Shown here: piece after piece, positions 14,437-20,318 of the stretch
Layout of the letters: each line of letters begins with the position of its first letter
Position numbering within the stretch: the first letter of the stretch is position 1
The notes under the pieces: model-generated
Told to the model about the DNA's origin: nothing
Database searches by the model: none
The model's input: only the letters and a program-made list of their open reading frames with translations
Program-made: the position numbers and the translations under genes
Origin: a virus
Direction: 5' to 3' (one strand)
Virus record (IMG/VR): IMGVR_UViG_3300013286_000081
Span: 1-20,432 of that record
Length of the DNA stretch: 20,432 nucleotides

Positions 14437-15438
14437 ATGAAATATCTTCTTGTAGATACAGCAAATCTATTCGCACGAGCACGTCATAGTGTTCCCCGTG
14501 GCGCAGATACATGGACCAAACTTGGTCTAGCCTTGCATATTACATTTACAGGATTGCTCAAGGTTCATCGGTTGCATAAGCCTGACCATATTATCTTTGC
14601 ACTTGAGGCCCGCAGTTGGCGCAAAGATCACAATACAACCTATAAGGCAAATCGTCAGGTAGTCAAGAACAAGATGAGTGTTCGTGAAGCCGAAGAAGAT
14701 GCAGAGTTTTGGGCAGTATATGCAGAATTTACCAAGTGGATTGCTGAACGCACCAACTGCAGTGTTATTCGTGTAGAACAGGCAGAAGCCGATGATGTTA
14801 TTGCTCGTTGGACTGCCCTACATCCTAATGATGAACATATTATCTTTAGTAATGACAGCGATTTCCATCAGTTGTTGAGCGATAAGGTTACTATCTATAA
14901 TGGGTTAACCAACAACTATATTACCCTAGAAGGTTTCTTTGATGACAATGGCAAGCCAGTTGTTGACAAGAAAACCAAAGAACGCAAGACTGTTGGTGAT
15001 CCCAAGTTTGTGTTATTTGAAAAGTGTATGCGTGGTGATCCTACTGACCATATTATGAGTGCGTATCCTGGCGTTCGCAGCAAAGGAACCAAGAAAAAGG
15101 TTGGGTTAGAAGAAGCATATGCTGACCGTAGTCGCAAGGGTTATGCATGGAATAACATGATGTTGCAGCGTTGGGTTGACCATAATGGTGTAGAGCATCG
15201 GGTGCTTGACCGCTATGAAGAAAACCGTATACTAGTTGATCTTACTGCACAGCCACAAGAAATTCGTGATGCTATTGATGCTGCTCTTGTTGCAGTAGAA
15301 CCAAAGACCAAATCGCAGATTGGCACACAGTTGATTAAATTCTGCGCAAAATATGAACTCAATCGGATAAGTGAAAGTGTTACATCACTTGCTGATATTT
15401 TAAGTAAACCACTTGTAAAGGAAACCGCACATGCGTGA
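14437..15438 (+). CDS. rnh: 5'-3' exonuclease / flap nuclease, T4 RNase H type
   Basis: 333 residues. The conserved metal-binding acids of the 5' nuclease (FEN/PIN) family are visible: D7 (LLVDTANLFARAR), E117, D119 and D120 (QAEADDVIARW), D140 and D142 (FSNDSDFHQLL), and D201 and D204 (RGDPTDHI). The last leads into YPGVRSKG, the helix-hairpin-helix that grips duplex DNA. In T4 the enzyme removes RNA primers and 5' flaps during lagging-strand replication, working with the clamp and polymerase encoded upstream. The start is certain because the catalytic Asp is residue 7. There is no Shine-Dalgarno, and the promoter's expected start falls on the ATG. Its last 8 bases overlap the next gene. Confidence 0.92.
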   Translation: MKYLLVDTANLFARARHSVPRGADTWTKLGLALHITFTGLLKVHRLHKPDHIIFALEARSWRKDHNTTYKANRQVVKNKMSVREAEEDAEFWAVYAEFTKWIAERTNCSVIRVEQAEADDVIARWTALHPNDEHIIFSNDSDFHQLLSDKVTIYNGLTNNYITLEGFFDDNGKPVVDKKTKERKTVGDPKFVLFEKCMRGDPTDHIMSAYPGVRSKGTKKKVGLEEAYADRSRKGYAWNNMMLQRWVDHNGVEHRVLDRYEENRILVDLTAQPQEIRDAIDAALVAVEPKTKSQIGTQLIKFCAKYELNRISESVTSLADILSKPLVKETAHA

Positions 15439-15643
15439 TTTTTTTGTAAAATACTTTCCATGGATAATTCTTACAATATTTTTATTTGAAATTTATGAAT
15501 ATTGGAATATTGACAAAGACCGTGTATTAATGGATATTGTTGCTGCTATTGGATGGGCTTCATTCATTGAAGTGCGCAATGAATATAATTCACTTATGGA
15601 TATGATTGAAGGAAAGATTAAAGATGACAAAACTCAAGGCTAA
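15431..15643 (+). CDS. small membrane protein
   Basis: 70 residues, AAAGGAAA 7 bases before ATG 15431, overlapping the nuclease stop by 8 bases. Residues 4-25 (FFVKYFPWIILTIFLFEIY) form one clear transmembrane helix with a short N-terminal tail. A second weaker hydrophobic stretch (MDIVAAIGWASFI) precedes a charged C-terminal helix. An inner-membrane location is likely. Function unknown; co-transcription with the 5' nuclease does not imply a shared role. It overlaps the next gene by 20 bases. Confidence 0.75.
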   Translation: MRDFFVKYFPWIILTIFLFEIYEYWNIDKDRVLMDIVAAIGWASFIEVRNEYNSLMDMIEGKIKDDKTQG

Positions 15644-16106
15644 AAATATTGTAGAAAACCGTTTTTGGATTATTGAAAACGATGCAGGTGAACGTATTGG
15701 AAACATTGCGCAAACCAGCAGTGGTGTTCGTTGTACTGTCAGCGATGTTGTAGAAACGTTTCCTTCTATGGCAGAAATGGTAGAAAAGAAAAATATCTCT
15801 ATTGTTCGTAGAACTCGTGAATTAAAATCTAAGACCGTTGATGGTGAAGTTTATGGTTTCCCTACAAATCATACGCCACATAATACACTATGGAATGTAA
15901 AACTTAAACTTCCACTATACACTAAAAATGATAAGAGTAGTTCATTCTATTGCGCTGGCTATTATATCGTCAAGTATAACAAACTATTTGTTGGCGAGTT
16001 TATGCCTAAACTTATTACACTACAACGGTATGAGTATGAGGGTCCATTTAAGACCAAGTTAGAACAGCAAGAACGCTTAAGGTTATCAAACAATGAGACA
16101 GCCTAG
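15624..16106 (+). CDS. conserved phage protein, widespread in aquatic T4-like phages
   Basis: 160 residues from ATG 15624 with GAAGGA at 15608-15613; the in-frame TTG at 15606 precedes that site and is rejected. Recognisable segments are NIVENRFWIIENDAGERIGN, VHGYP-like EVYGFPTNHTPHNTLWNVK, LKLPLYTKNDKSSSFYCAGY and PKLITLQRYEYEGPF. I know this pattern as a hypothetical protein of many cyanophage- and pelagiphage-type T4-like phages, often near replication genes. It is beta-rich with no catalytic motif that I can name. Function unknown. Confidence 0.82.
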   Translation: MTKLKAKNIVENRFWIIENDAGERIGNIAQTSSGVRCTVSDVVETFPSMAEMVEKKNISIVRRTRELKSKTVDGEVYGFPTNHTPHNTLWNVKLKLPLYTKNDKSSSFYCAGYYIVKYNKLFVGEFMPKLITLQRYEYEGPFKTKLEQQERLRLSNNETA

Positions 16107-16314
16107 TACGCATTATATTCGTGAGTTTGTCAATCGTGGTCAAAATGTAAACAATAACGGTTTAATTGTTGATAAAGAAACCATTGTAAATGTTACCAGA
16201 GAACTAACCGATTTGCTAGCGCATCTCATGGAATTGCAAAATGAAATTGCAAATTTGCGAGAAAACGCAGAAAATGCAATTATTGAAGTGCAACTTGTAG
16301 GTGAAAGTTTTTAA
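16093..16314 (+). CDS. small coiled-coil protein
   Basis: 73 residues; ATG 16093 lies 14 bases inside the previous gene, with AAGG at 16078-16081. The second half is a likely coiled coil with heptad Leu/Ile spacing (IVNVTRELTDLLAHLMELQN, then EIANLRENAENAIIEV). Such small proteins usually act by binding a partner. No family recognised. Confidence 0.7.
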   Translation: MRQPSTHYIREFVNRGQNVNNNGLIVDKETIVNVTRELTDLLAHLMELQNEIANLRENAENAIIEVQLVGESF

Positions 16315-16358
16315 TACCCCTATATAATTAGATAAATAATTATGTATGGATACAATCA

Positions 16359-16649
16359 ATGAGTAGACCAAAGCCAAATATTCTATTAGAAGTTACTAAT
16401 AAGGCAAATTACAAGAGTGATCAAATTCTAGCAAGTGAAGGAATTTGGGCGATATTCTTGGATAACAAACCTATTAATTTTAAAACAACAAGTATGCTTG
16501 CTACTTACGCTGGTCCAAAGTATAAGAAAACAAGTTTTTCCAATCCTGGTCATGCTATCAATCTTTGTAAGAAACTTAATGTTCAATTTAAAACCAACAA
16601 ATTTAGTGTGGTATTGTTAAACAGTGGTTCAACAATCTATCCAACATAG
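16359..16649 (+). CDS. small conserved phage protein with FSNPGHA segment
   Basis: 96 residues. ATG 16359 follows a 44-base AT-rich gap that contains TATAAT (16323-16328) but no properly spaced -35. Segments SRPKPNILLEVTNKANYKSD, GIWAIFLDNKPINFKT and GPKYKKTSFSNPGHAINLCK match a small hypothetical protein that I recall from aquatic phages and some alphaproteobacterial genomes. It looks like a compact alpha/beta fold and is basic overall. Function unknown. Confidence 0.78.
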   Translation: MSRPKPNILLEVTNKANYKSDQILASEGIWAIFLDNKPINFKTTSMLATYAGPKYKKTSFSNPGHAINLCKKLNVQFKTNKFSVVLLNSGSTIYPT

Positions 16650-16653
16650 CCAA

Positions 16654-17034
16654 GTGTTACAAAAATCTAAACAAGAGTGGACGCACGAATTATATCATCT
16701 TGCTCATGGCGAAGATGCGTTTGTTCCACATATAAAACAAAAAAATATCTATATTCTTTATTGGTATAATAACAACAAAAATTTTGGATACAGGCTCAAC
16801 AATACCGCATTTGAAATGATGCGCAATGCTGGTTATAAATTTTACGAACATCATATTGATAGACGAAAATATCAGGTCAATGGCAAAGAACTAGTGTTAA
16901 TGGATCGTTATCATGCGCATCCTTGGTTTTACCAAATGAGTAAGGGTGAATTGTTTTTAATGGACAGCGAACTCTCTATGATGTTAGAACTTTGTGGCGG
17001 AAATTTAGGGCAAGCCATTCAAAATATGTCTTGA
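16654..17034 (+). CDS. hypothetical protein, start uncertain
   Basis: About 126 residues from GTG 16654, 4 bases after the upstream stop; an in-frame GTG at 16624 (136 residues) is equally possible, and neither has a good Shine-Dalgarno. The protein is rich in Tyr, His and Asn: NIYILYWYNNNKNFGYRLNN, FEMMRNAGYKFYEHHID, VLMDRYHAHPWFYQMSKGE. It looks alpha/beta with no recognised motif. The final TGA is the TGA inside the TTGACA of the next promoter. Function unknown. Confidence 0.65.
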   Translation: MLQKSKQEWTHELYHLAHGEDAFVPHIKQKNIYILYWYNNNKNFGYRLNNTAFEMMRNAGYKFYEHHIDRRKYQVNGKELVLMDRYHAHPWFYQMSKGELFLMDSELSMMLELCGGNLGQAIQNMS

Positions 17035-17058
17035 CAGATATATAATCCATGCTATATT
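17031..17058 (+). promoter_or_regulatory. sigma70-type promoter, cassette type
   Basis: TTGACA 17031-17036, a 16-base spacer and TATATT 17053-17058, with a second TATAAG at 17064-17069, then GGAGAAAGG before ATG 17085. The TGA within TTGACA is the stop codon of the upstream gene. It drives the ArfA-like gene and the gene after it. Confidence 0.85.
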
Positions 17059-17084
17059 CATAATATAAGCAGTGGAGAAAGGCG

Positions 17085-17204
17085 ATGCGCAGCGCAGCAG
17101 CAAAAGAATTAGCGAAACCGCTGTACCGTCAGCGAATAGTTCTTGCCAAAAAAGGCAGAGGCAGTTATAATCGTAAGAAGCAAAAGGAAACTAGCAATGA
17201 CTGA
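17085..17204 (+). CDS. ArfA-like alternative ribosome-rescue factor (39 aa)
   Basis: A 39-residue gene with GGAGAAAGG just before the ATG and a cassette promoter upstream. The core PLYRQRI-x3-KKGRGSYNRK matches, from memory, the E. coli ArfA core PLFRQRV-x3-KKGKGSYMRK: about 13 of 21 aligned positions identical and most others conservative. ArfA enters the empty mRNA channel of ribosomes stalled on broken mRNA and recruits RF2 to release the chain. The Lys/Arg-rich tail here (RKKQKETSND) is shorter than that of E. coli. Unlike E. coli arfA, whose mRNA is cut by RNase III to make it tmRNA-sensitive, I see no strong hairpin, and the frame ends in a normal TGA overlapping the next gene by 8 bases. 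A phage could use it to keep ribosomes free while host mRNA is degraded. Activity is inferred. Confidence 0.75.
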   Translation: MRSAAAKELAKPLYRQRIVLAKKGRGSYNRKKQKETSND

Positions 17205-17844
17205 CATGATTTCTCTCAAGGATGCTATGACTGCCGCCGTAGCCGCCCAACGGGTTAATGGCAAGTATATCAAGCGTTATGATGCCAAGGAAGGTGAACT
17301 TTCTAATGGTGTTCTCATGCGTGAATTTCTCAATCCAGAAATGGTAAACTTTAGCCATTTGTCGCAAGATATTGAAGTTGCTGAACAAATTTTGGAATAC
17401 CTTGACAGCAAGATGATTGAACTTATTGCTGGCACTCTCCATGATTATTGGAAGAATCTTGTCCTATTGACAGAACAAAAAACGATTAATGGCAAGGATT
17501 TCAAGACTTTAGCACTAGTTGCTAGCGTACCTAACTCCTATTTTAACGCAATTGGGCGTGAAAAAGCGCAGGATGAACTGCGTATTATTAGCGAAACTAG
17601 CCGTCATATTGGCAAGGTTGGCGACAATATTGAGGCAGATTTGACCATCAAGTCAGCGGTTTATAGTGCCAACTATAACAAATGGTATCATACCGCCCTT
17701 ACTGCTGACCAAAATTTGGTTTGTTTTCCGCTGTCAGAACAGTTAAATCGGGACGATATTATCTCTATTTCAGCCAAAATTCACAAGCATGACGATAATA
17801 ATCAGACCCGATTGCACTATGTGCGGATTAAAAAAAGTGCTTGA
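17197..17844 (+). CDS. hypothetical phage protein, 215 aa
   Basis: Start at ATG 17197 with AAAAGGAAA before it, overlapping the ArfA-like stop by 8 bases; an in-frame ATG at 17143 lies inside the ArfA-like gene and is rejected. The first half is helical (ISLKDAMTAAVAAQRVNGKY, QDIEVAEQILEYLDSKMIEL). The C-terminal part (NKWYHTALTADQNLVCFPLS, then ISISAKIHKHDDNNQTRLHY, VRIKK) has a beta pattern with H-x(4)-QT-L-VRI that I have seen at the ends of various phage replication proteins and may be an OB-like fold. Function unknown. Its TGA stop lies inside the next promoter's TTGACA. Confidence 0.78.
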   Translation: MTDMISLKDAMTAAVAAQRVNGKYIKRYDAKEGELSNGVLMREFLNPEMVNFSHLSQDIEVAEQILEYLDSKMIELIAGTLHDYWKNLVLLTEQKTINGKDFKTLALVASVPNSYFNAIGREKAQDELRIISETSRHIGKVGDNIEADLTIKSAVYSANYNKWYHTALTADQNLVCFPLSEQLNRDDIISISAKIHKHDDNNQTRLHYVRIKKSA

Positions 17845-17865
17845 CATCCTCTAATTCTGTGTTAT
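17838..17865 (+). repeat. 28-base promoter repeat, copy 1
   Basis: An exact 28-base match to 18375-18402, covering TTGACA, the spacer CCTCTAATTCTGTG and the first bases of the -10. The match extends well beyond what RNA polymerase recognition needs, pointing to recent duplication or a conserved regulator site. Confidence 0.85.
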
Positions 17866-17868
17866 ATT
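17841..17868 (+). promoter_or_regulatory. sigma70-type promoter, cassette type
   Basis: TTGACA 17841-17846, 16-base spacer with CTCTAATTCTGTG, TATATT 17863-17868, second box TATAGT 17873-17878, leader TCAATTGATGGAGAG. The TGA of the -35 is the stop codon of the upstream gene. It drives the 56-residue gene at 17898. Confidence 0.88.
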
Positions 17869-17897
17869 AAGTTATAGTCAATTGATGGAGAGCACGG

Positions 17898-18068
17898 ATG
17901 CGCAATTCTTGGTCATTCTCTCAATATGTGGAAGAAATCATCACCCTTAGCGAAATTGCTGAAATTCCTGGTATTGAGGAATCCCGTGCTGCTCTTATCA
18001 CGGAAATGTGGGGCAAATTTCCTAACGAATGTGTGGCAATTGGTCTCACAGACGGAGTTAAAAAATAA
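17898..18068 (+). CDS. 56-aa hypothetical protein
   Basis: A short gene placed exactly where the cassette predicts: promoter, GGAGAG, then ATG 17898, ending TAA at 18068 just before the next promoter. The product is MRNSWSFSQYVEEIITLSEI, then AEIPGIEESRAALITEMWG, then KFPNECVAIGLTDGVKK. It is probably two or three helices, mildly acidic, with no transmembrane segment. The frame is intact with ordinary codon use. Not recognised; candidate early host-takeover peptide by position only. Confidence 0.7.
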   Translation: MRNSWSFSQYVEEIITLSEIAEIPGIEESRAALITEMWGKFPNECVAIGLTDGVKK

Positions 18069-18071
18069 CCC

Positions 18072-18099
18072 TTGACAGCCTCTAAATCTGTGTTATATT
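18072..18099 (+). promoter_or_regulatory. sigma70-type promoter, cassette type
   Basis: TTGACA 18072-18077, a 16-base spacer with CCTCTAAATCTGTG, TATATT 18094-18099, second box TATAAG 18105-18110 and leader CAATGGAGAAAT. It starts 3 bases after the upstream stop and drives the gene at 18127. Confidence 0.88.
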
Positions 18100-18126
18100 A
18101 GTAATATAAGCAATGGAGAAATAAAA

Positions 18127-18381
18127 ATGACTGAATTCGAACTCATGCGCTACGGTATGTCTAGAGATGATATCCGTGAACAATATATAAACAGTATCTC
18201 TGCCAAAATGGTTGGCGTGGAAATGGCTGTCATGGGTATCCTTTCCGATTGTCAGGAAATGATGGCTAGGAAGAATCCAACAATTCCTTCCCCAAATACC
18301 GATGAATTTATCCGTCAGCAGTTAAATATCACCAAATTTATTATAAGCGAAATGATGACAAATAAACAAAAAAATGCTTGA
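18127..18381 (+). CDS. 84-aa hypothetical protein
   Basis: 84 residues, GGAGA before ATG 18127. Probably all helical and Met-rich: MTEFELMRYGMSRDDIREQY, INSISAKMVGVEMAVMGIL, then a Pro/Asn loop (RKNPTIPSPNTDEF) and a C-terminal helix (QQLNITKFIISEMMTNKQ). The TGA stop is shared with the next promoter's TTGACA. No family recognised. It is a single-gene unit with its own promoter. Confidence 0.75.
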   Translation: MTEFELMRYGMSRDDIREQYINSISAKMVGVEMAVMGILSDCQEMMARKNPTIPSPNTDEFIRQQLNITKFIISEMMTNKQKNA

Positions 18382-18411
18382 CATCCTCTAATTCTGTGTT
18401 ATTGTTATAAT
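18378..18411 (+). promoter_or_regulatory. sigma70-type promoter, cassette type, two -10 candidates
   Basis: TTGACA 18378-18383, then after 16 bases TATTGT (18400-18405), immediately followed by a perfect TATAAT (18406-18411), which is 22 bases from the -35. A further TATAAA starts at 18411. The bases from 18390 to 18419 recur exactly at 18752-18781. It drives the gene at 18437; the -35 contains the upstream stop codon. Confidence 0.82.
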
Positions 18412-18419
18412 ATAAACAG
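18390..18419 (+). repeat. 30-base promoter/leader repeat, copy 1
   Basis: An exact 30-base match to 18752-18781, covering AATTCTGTG, both -10 candidates and the start of the leader. Together with the 28-base match between the 17841 and 18378 promoters, this shows that the cassettes derive from one another. Confidence 0.85.
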
Positions 18420-18436
18420 TGCAACGGAGAATTTAA

Positions 18437-18730
18437 ATGCAGTTGATCCCAACCAATCGTTTTGATAAGAAACTGTTCATCACCACGGGTGATTATGTTT
18501 TTTATGGTGCTGAACGCCGGTTTGTTGCACGTTTTAAACATTCTAAAAGCCCCTTTACTAAAGCAAAGTTCATCAAGGAACTGATTGCCAACCATACTGT
18601 TGAAGGCTACTTCATGGCTCTTGAACACAACAATCAGGCACCGCTTAATATCCTTCGTGACAAGAACGAGGACTGGTATTTTGAAATTCTTGAGGCGTTT
18701 TCTGGTCGTAATCTGCGGAAAGCAGCATAA
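18437..18730 (+). CDS. 97-aa hypothetical protein
   Basis: 97 residues with ACGGAGA before ATG 18437. Basic and aromatic-rich: MQLIPTNRFDKKLFITTGDY, VFYGAERRFVARFKHSKSPF, then helical KAKFIKELIANHTVEGYFMA and NEDWYFEILEAFSGRNLRK. It looks like a small mixed alpha/beta protein without transmembrane or catalytic motif. It is a single-gene unit between two nearly identical promoters. Function unknown. Confidence 0.75.
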   Translation: MQLIPTNRFDKKLFITTGDYVFYGAERRFVARFKHSKSPFTKAKFIKELIANHTVEGYFMALEHNNQAPLNILRDKNEDWYFEILEAFSGRNLRKAA

Positions 18731-18739
18731 TTTTTTTGC

Positions 18740-18773
18740 TTGACATACCCCAATTCTGTGTTATTGTTATAAT
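18740..18773 (+). promoter_or_regulatory. sigma70-type promoter, cassette type, two -10 candidates
   Basis: TTGACA 18740-18745, 16-base spacer with CCCCAATTCTGTG, TATTGT 18762-18767, TATAAT 18768-18773, TATAAA from 18773, leader CAACGGAGA. Nearly a copy of the 18378 promoter. It drives the gene at 18797. Confidence 0.85.
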
Positions 18774-18781
18774 ATAAACAG
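18752..18781 (+). repeat. 30-base promoter/leader repeat, copy 2
   Basis: Second exact copy of 18390-18419. The two copies are 362 bases apart and each stands before a different small gene, so only the regulatory part appears duplicated; the proteins that follow are not alike. Confidence 0.85.
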
Positions 18782-18796
18782 CAACGGAGATTTCCC

Positions 18797-19123
18797 ATGG
18801 ATATGCAATCTGGCCTCGCCGCTCTTATTGAAAAGTCAAAAGCCGATTATCTTGCTTGGAACGGTAATCGCACCAGTGATCCAATCGTCGCCAAGATGAT
18901 TGAGGAATACAACGGCTCTATCCGTATTGAGGAAGGCAACAAGTATTTCAAGGTTGTTCAGCGTAATTCAGTGCATTCCTTCGTGGTTAAAAACGATGGA
19001 CCAAAGTTTCGTGCAGGCGATATTTTGAAAGCAGCCTCGTGGAAGGCTCCTGCTATGAACTTTGCTCGTGGCAATGTTCTTGAAAACAAACTTGATTGCA
19101 TCCGTTGGACGGGAGCACTGTAA
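18797..19123 (+). CDS. small conserved phage protein with GDILKAASWKAPAMN module
   Basis: 108 residues, ACGGAGA before ATG 18797. After a helical N-terminus (GLAALIEKSKADYLAWNGN) comes a beta-rich module: GSIRIEEGNKYFKVVQ, VHSFVVKNDGPKFRAGDILK, AASWKAPAMNFARGNVLE, ending CIRWTGAL. I recall this module (a KYxKV strand, an F-x-GDILKAA turn, then P-x-N-xARGN and WTG) as a frequent small domain in phage and bacterial hypothetical proteins. Function unknown. Behind its own strong promoter, so likely made early and in quantity. Confidence 0.82.
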   Translation: MDMQSGLAALIEKSKADYLAWNGNRTSDPIVAKMIEEYNGSIRIEEGNKYFKVVQRNSVHSFVVKNDGPKFRAGDILKAASWKAPAMNFARGNVLENKLDCIRWTGAL

Positions 19124-19131
19124 AAAAATGC

Positions 19132-19159
19132 TTGACAACACAAAATAATATGCTATATT
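19132..19159 (+). promoter_or_regulatory. sigma70-type promoter, cassette type
   Basis: TTGACA 19132-19137, a 16-base spacer (without the CTCTAATTCTGTG block), TATATT 19154-19159, second box TATAGT 19164-19169 and leader TCAACTGATGGAGAAAC. It drives the MoxR-type ATPase. Confidence 0.88.
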
Positions 19160-19187
19160 AAGTTATAGTCAACTGATGGAGAAACAA

Positions 19188-20318
19188 ATGGCTAAGAACA
19201 CTGACACTGCACTCACCGAAGTGCGCACGGTTACCCTCGCTGCCGCAAAGCGTGAGGTCATGGTTTGCGCTCGTCGCAAGCGTCCTGTATTCCTTTGGGG
19301 TGCACCTGGTATCGGTAAGTCCGAACTCGTTGCAGACCTTTGCGAAAGTCTTGGTGGCAAGTTGTATGACTTGCGTCTTGCACTTATGGACCCAAGCGAC
19401 TTGAAGGGTGTCCTCTACTACAATCCTACTGTCGGCAATGCAATGTGGAATGCGCCACCTGATCTACCATCGGCAGAGGAAGCCGCAAAGTATCCTGTTG
19501 TGTTCTTGTTCCTTGATGAAATGAACTCTGCTGCACCAGCAACACAGGCTGCTGCCTACCAGTTGGTTCTTAATCGTCGTGTTGGTACCTATGAGTTGCC
19601 TGACAATGTTGTTATTGTTGCTGCTGGTAACCGTGACACTGACCGTGGTGTAGTCTATCGTATGCCATCGCCACTTGCCAATCGTTTTGTTCACTTGAAC
19701 TTGCGTGTTGACTTTGAGTCGTGGAATGATTGGGCTATCAACCATGCTATCAATCCTGATGTGGTTGCGTATGTCACCTGCAACAAGAACGATCTGTTTA
19801 ACTTTGATCCACGCTCAAGCGGTACTTCGTTTGCTACACCTCGTTCATGGTCGTTTGTTAGCGAGTTGCTGCAAGAAGACCTTAACGATACTGAACTCAA
19901 CGACCTTGTGAGCGGTACGGTTGGCGAAGGTGTTGCACTCAAGTTTGCTGCCCATCGTAAGGTTGCAAGCCAGATGCCTAACCCTTCTGACATTCTGTCT
20001 GGCAAGGTCAAGGAACTTCGTACCAAGGAAATCGGTGCCAAGTATTCTCTCACAGTATCATGCTGCTATGAGTTGAAGGACTCATTTGACAAGCGTGGTG
20101 GTGAGCGTATGAAGGAAAACGATATCGTTTCATGGCATGAAGAACTTGACAATGTGTTCCGTTTCTACCTTGATAATATGGACACTGAGTTGCAAGTTAT
20201 GATGCTTGCTACTATCCTTCGTAACTACAAGTTGCCTATGAAAACTAGTCGCTTGAAGAACTACAAGGATTACCATTCCAAGAATGGCGATTATATTCTC
20301 GCCGCCGTGCGTGATTAA
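19188..20318 (+). CDS. MoxR-type AAA+ ATPase
   Basis: 376 residues from ATG 19188, with GGAGA 5 bases before it; an in-frame ATG at 19176 overlaps that site and is rejected. The AAA+ core shows Walker A GAPGIGKS (38-45), Walker B VVFLFLDE (104-111), sensor-1 Asn in VIVAAGN (N148) and a likely arginine finger in SPLANRF (R166). MoxR ATPases use ATP to remodel or load metals into partner proteins and usually pair with a von Willebrand A-domain protein encoded next to them. No such gene is seen here because the window ends. The GC content is higher than in the head genes. The final codons (VRD, stop) lie inside the terminal palindrome, so the 3' end should be confirmed. Confidence 0.9.
   Translation: MAKNTDTALTEVRTVTLAAAKREVMVCARRKRPVFLWGAPGIGKSELVADLCESLGGKLYDLRLALMDPSDLKGVLYYNPTVGNAMWNAPPDLPSAEEAAKYPVVFLFLDEMNSAAPATQAAAYQLVLNRRVGTYELPDNVVIVAAGNRDTDRGVVYRMPSPLANRFVHLNLRVDFESWNDWAINHAINPDVVAYVTCNKNDLFNFDPRSSGTSFATPRSWSFVSELLQEDLNDTELNDLVSGTVGEGVALKFAAHRKVASQMPNPSDILSGKVKELRTKEIGAKYSLTVSCCYELKDSFDKRGGERMKENDIVSWHEELDNVFRFYLDNMDTELQVMMLATILRNYKLPMKTSRLKNYKDYHSKNGDYILAAVRD

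Noticed and set aside
16323-16328. TATAAT in the gap before the 16359 gene.
   Set aside because: The best -35 candidate (TTGTAG 16295) is 22 bases away and poor, so a promoter call is not supported.
18713-18737. CTGC-GGAAA-GCAG followed by seven T, a possible terminator.
   Set aside because: The stem is only 4 base pairs and the T run starts 5 bases after it; too weak to call.
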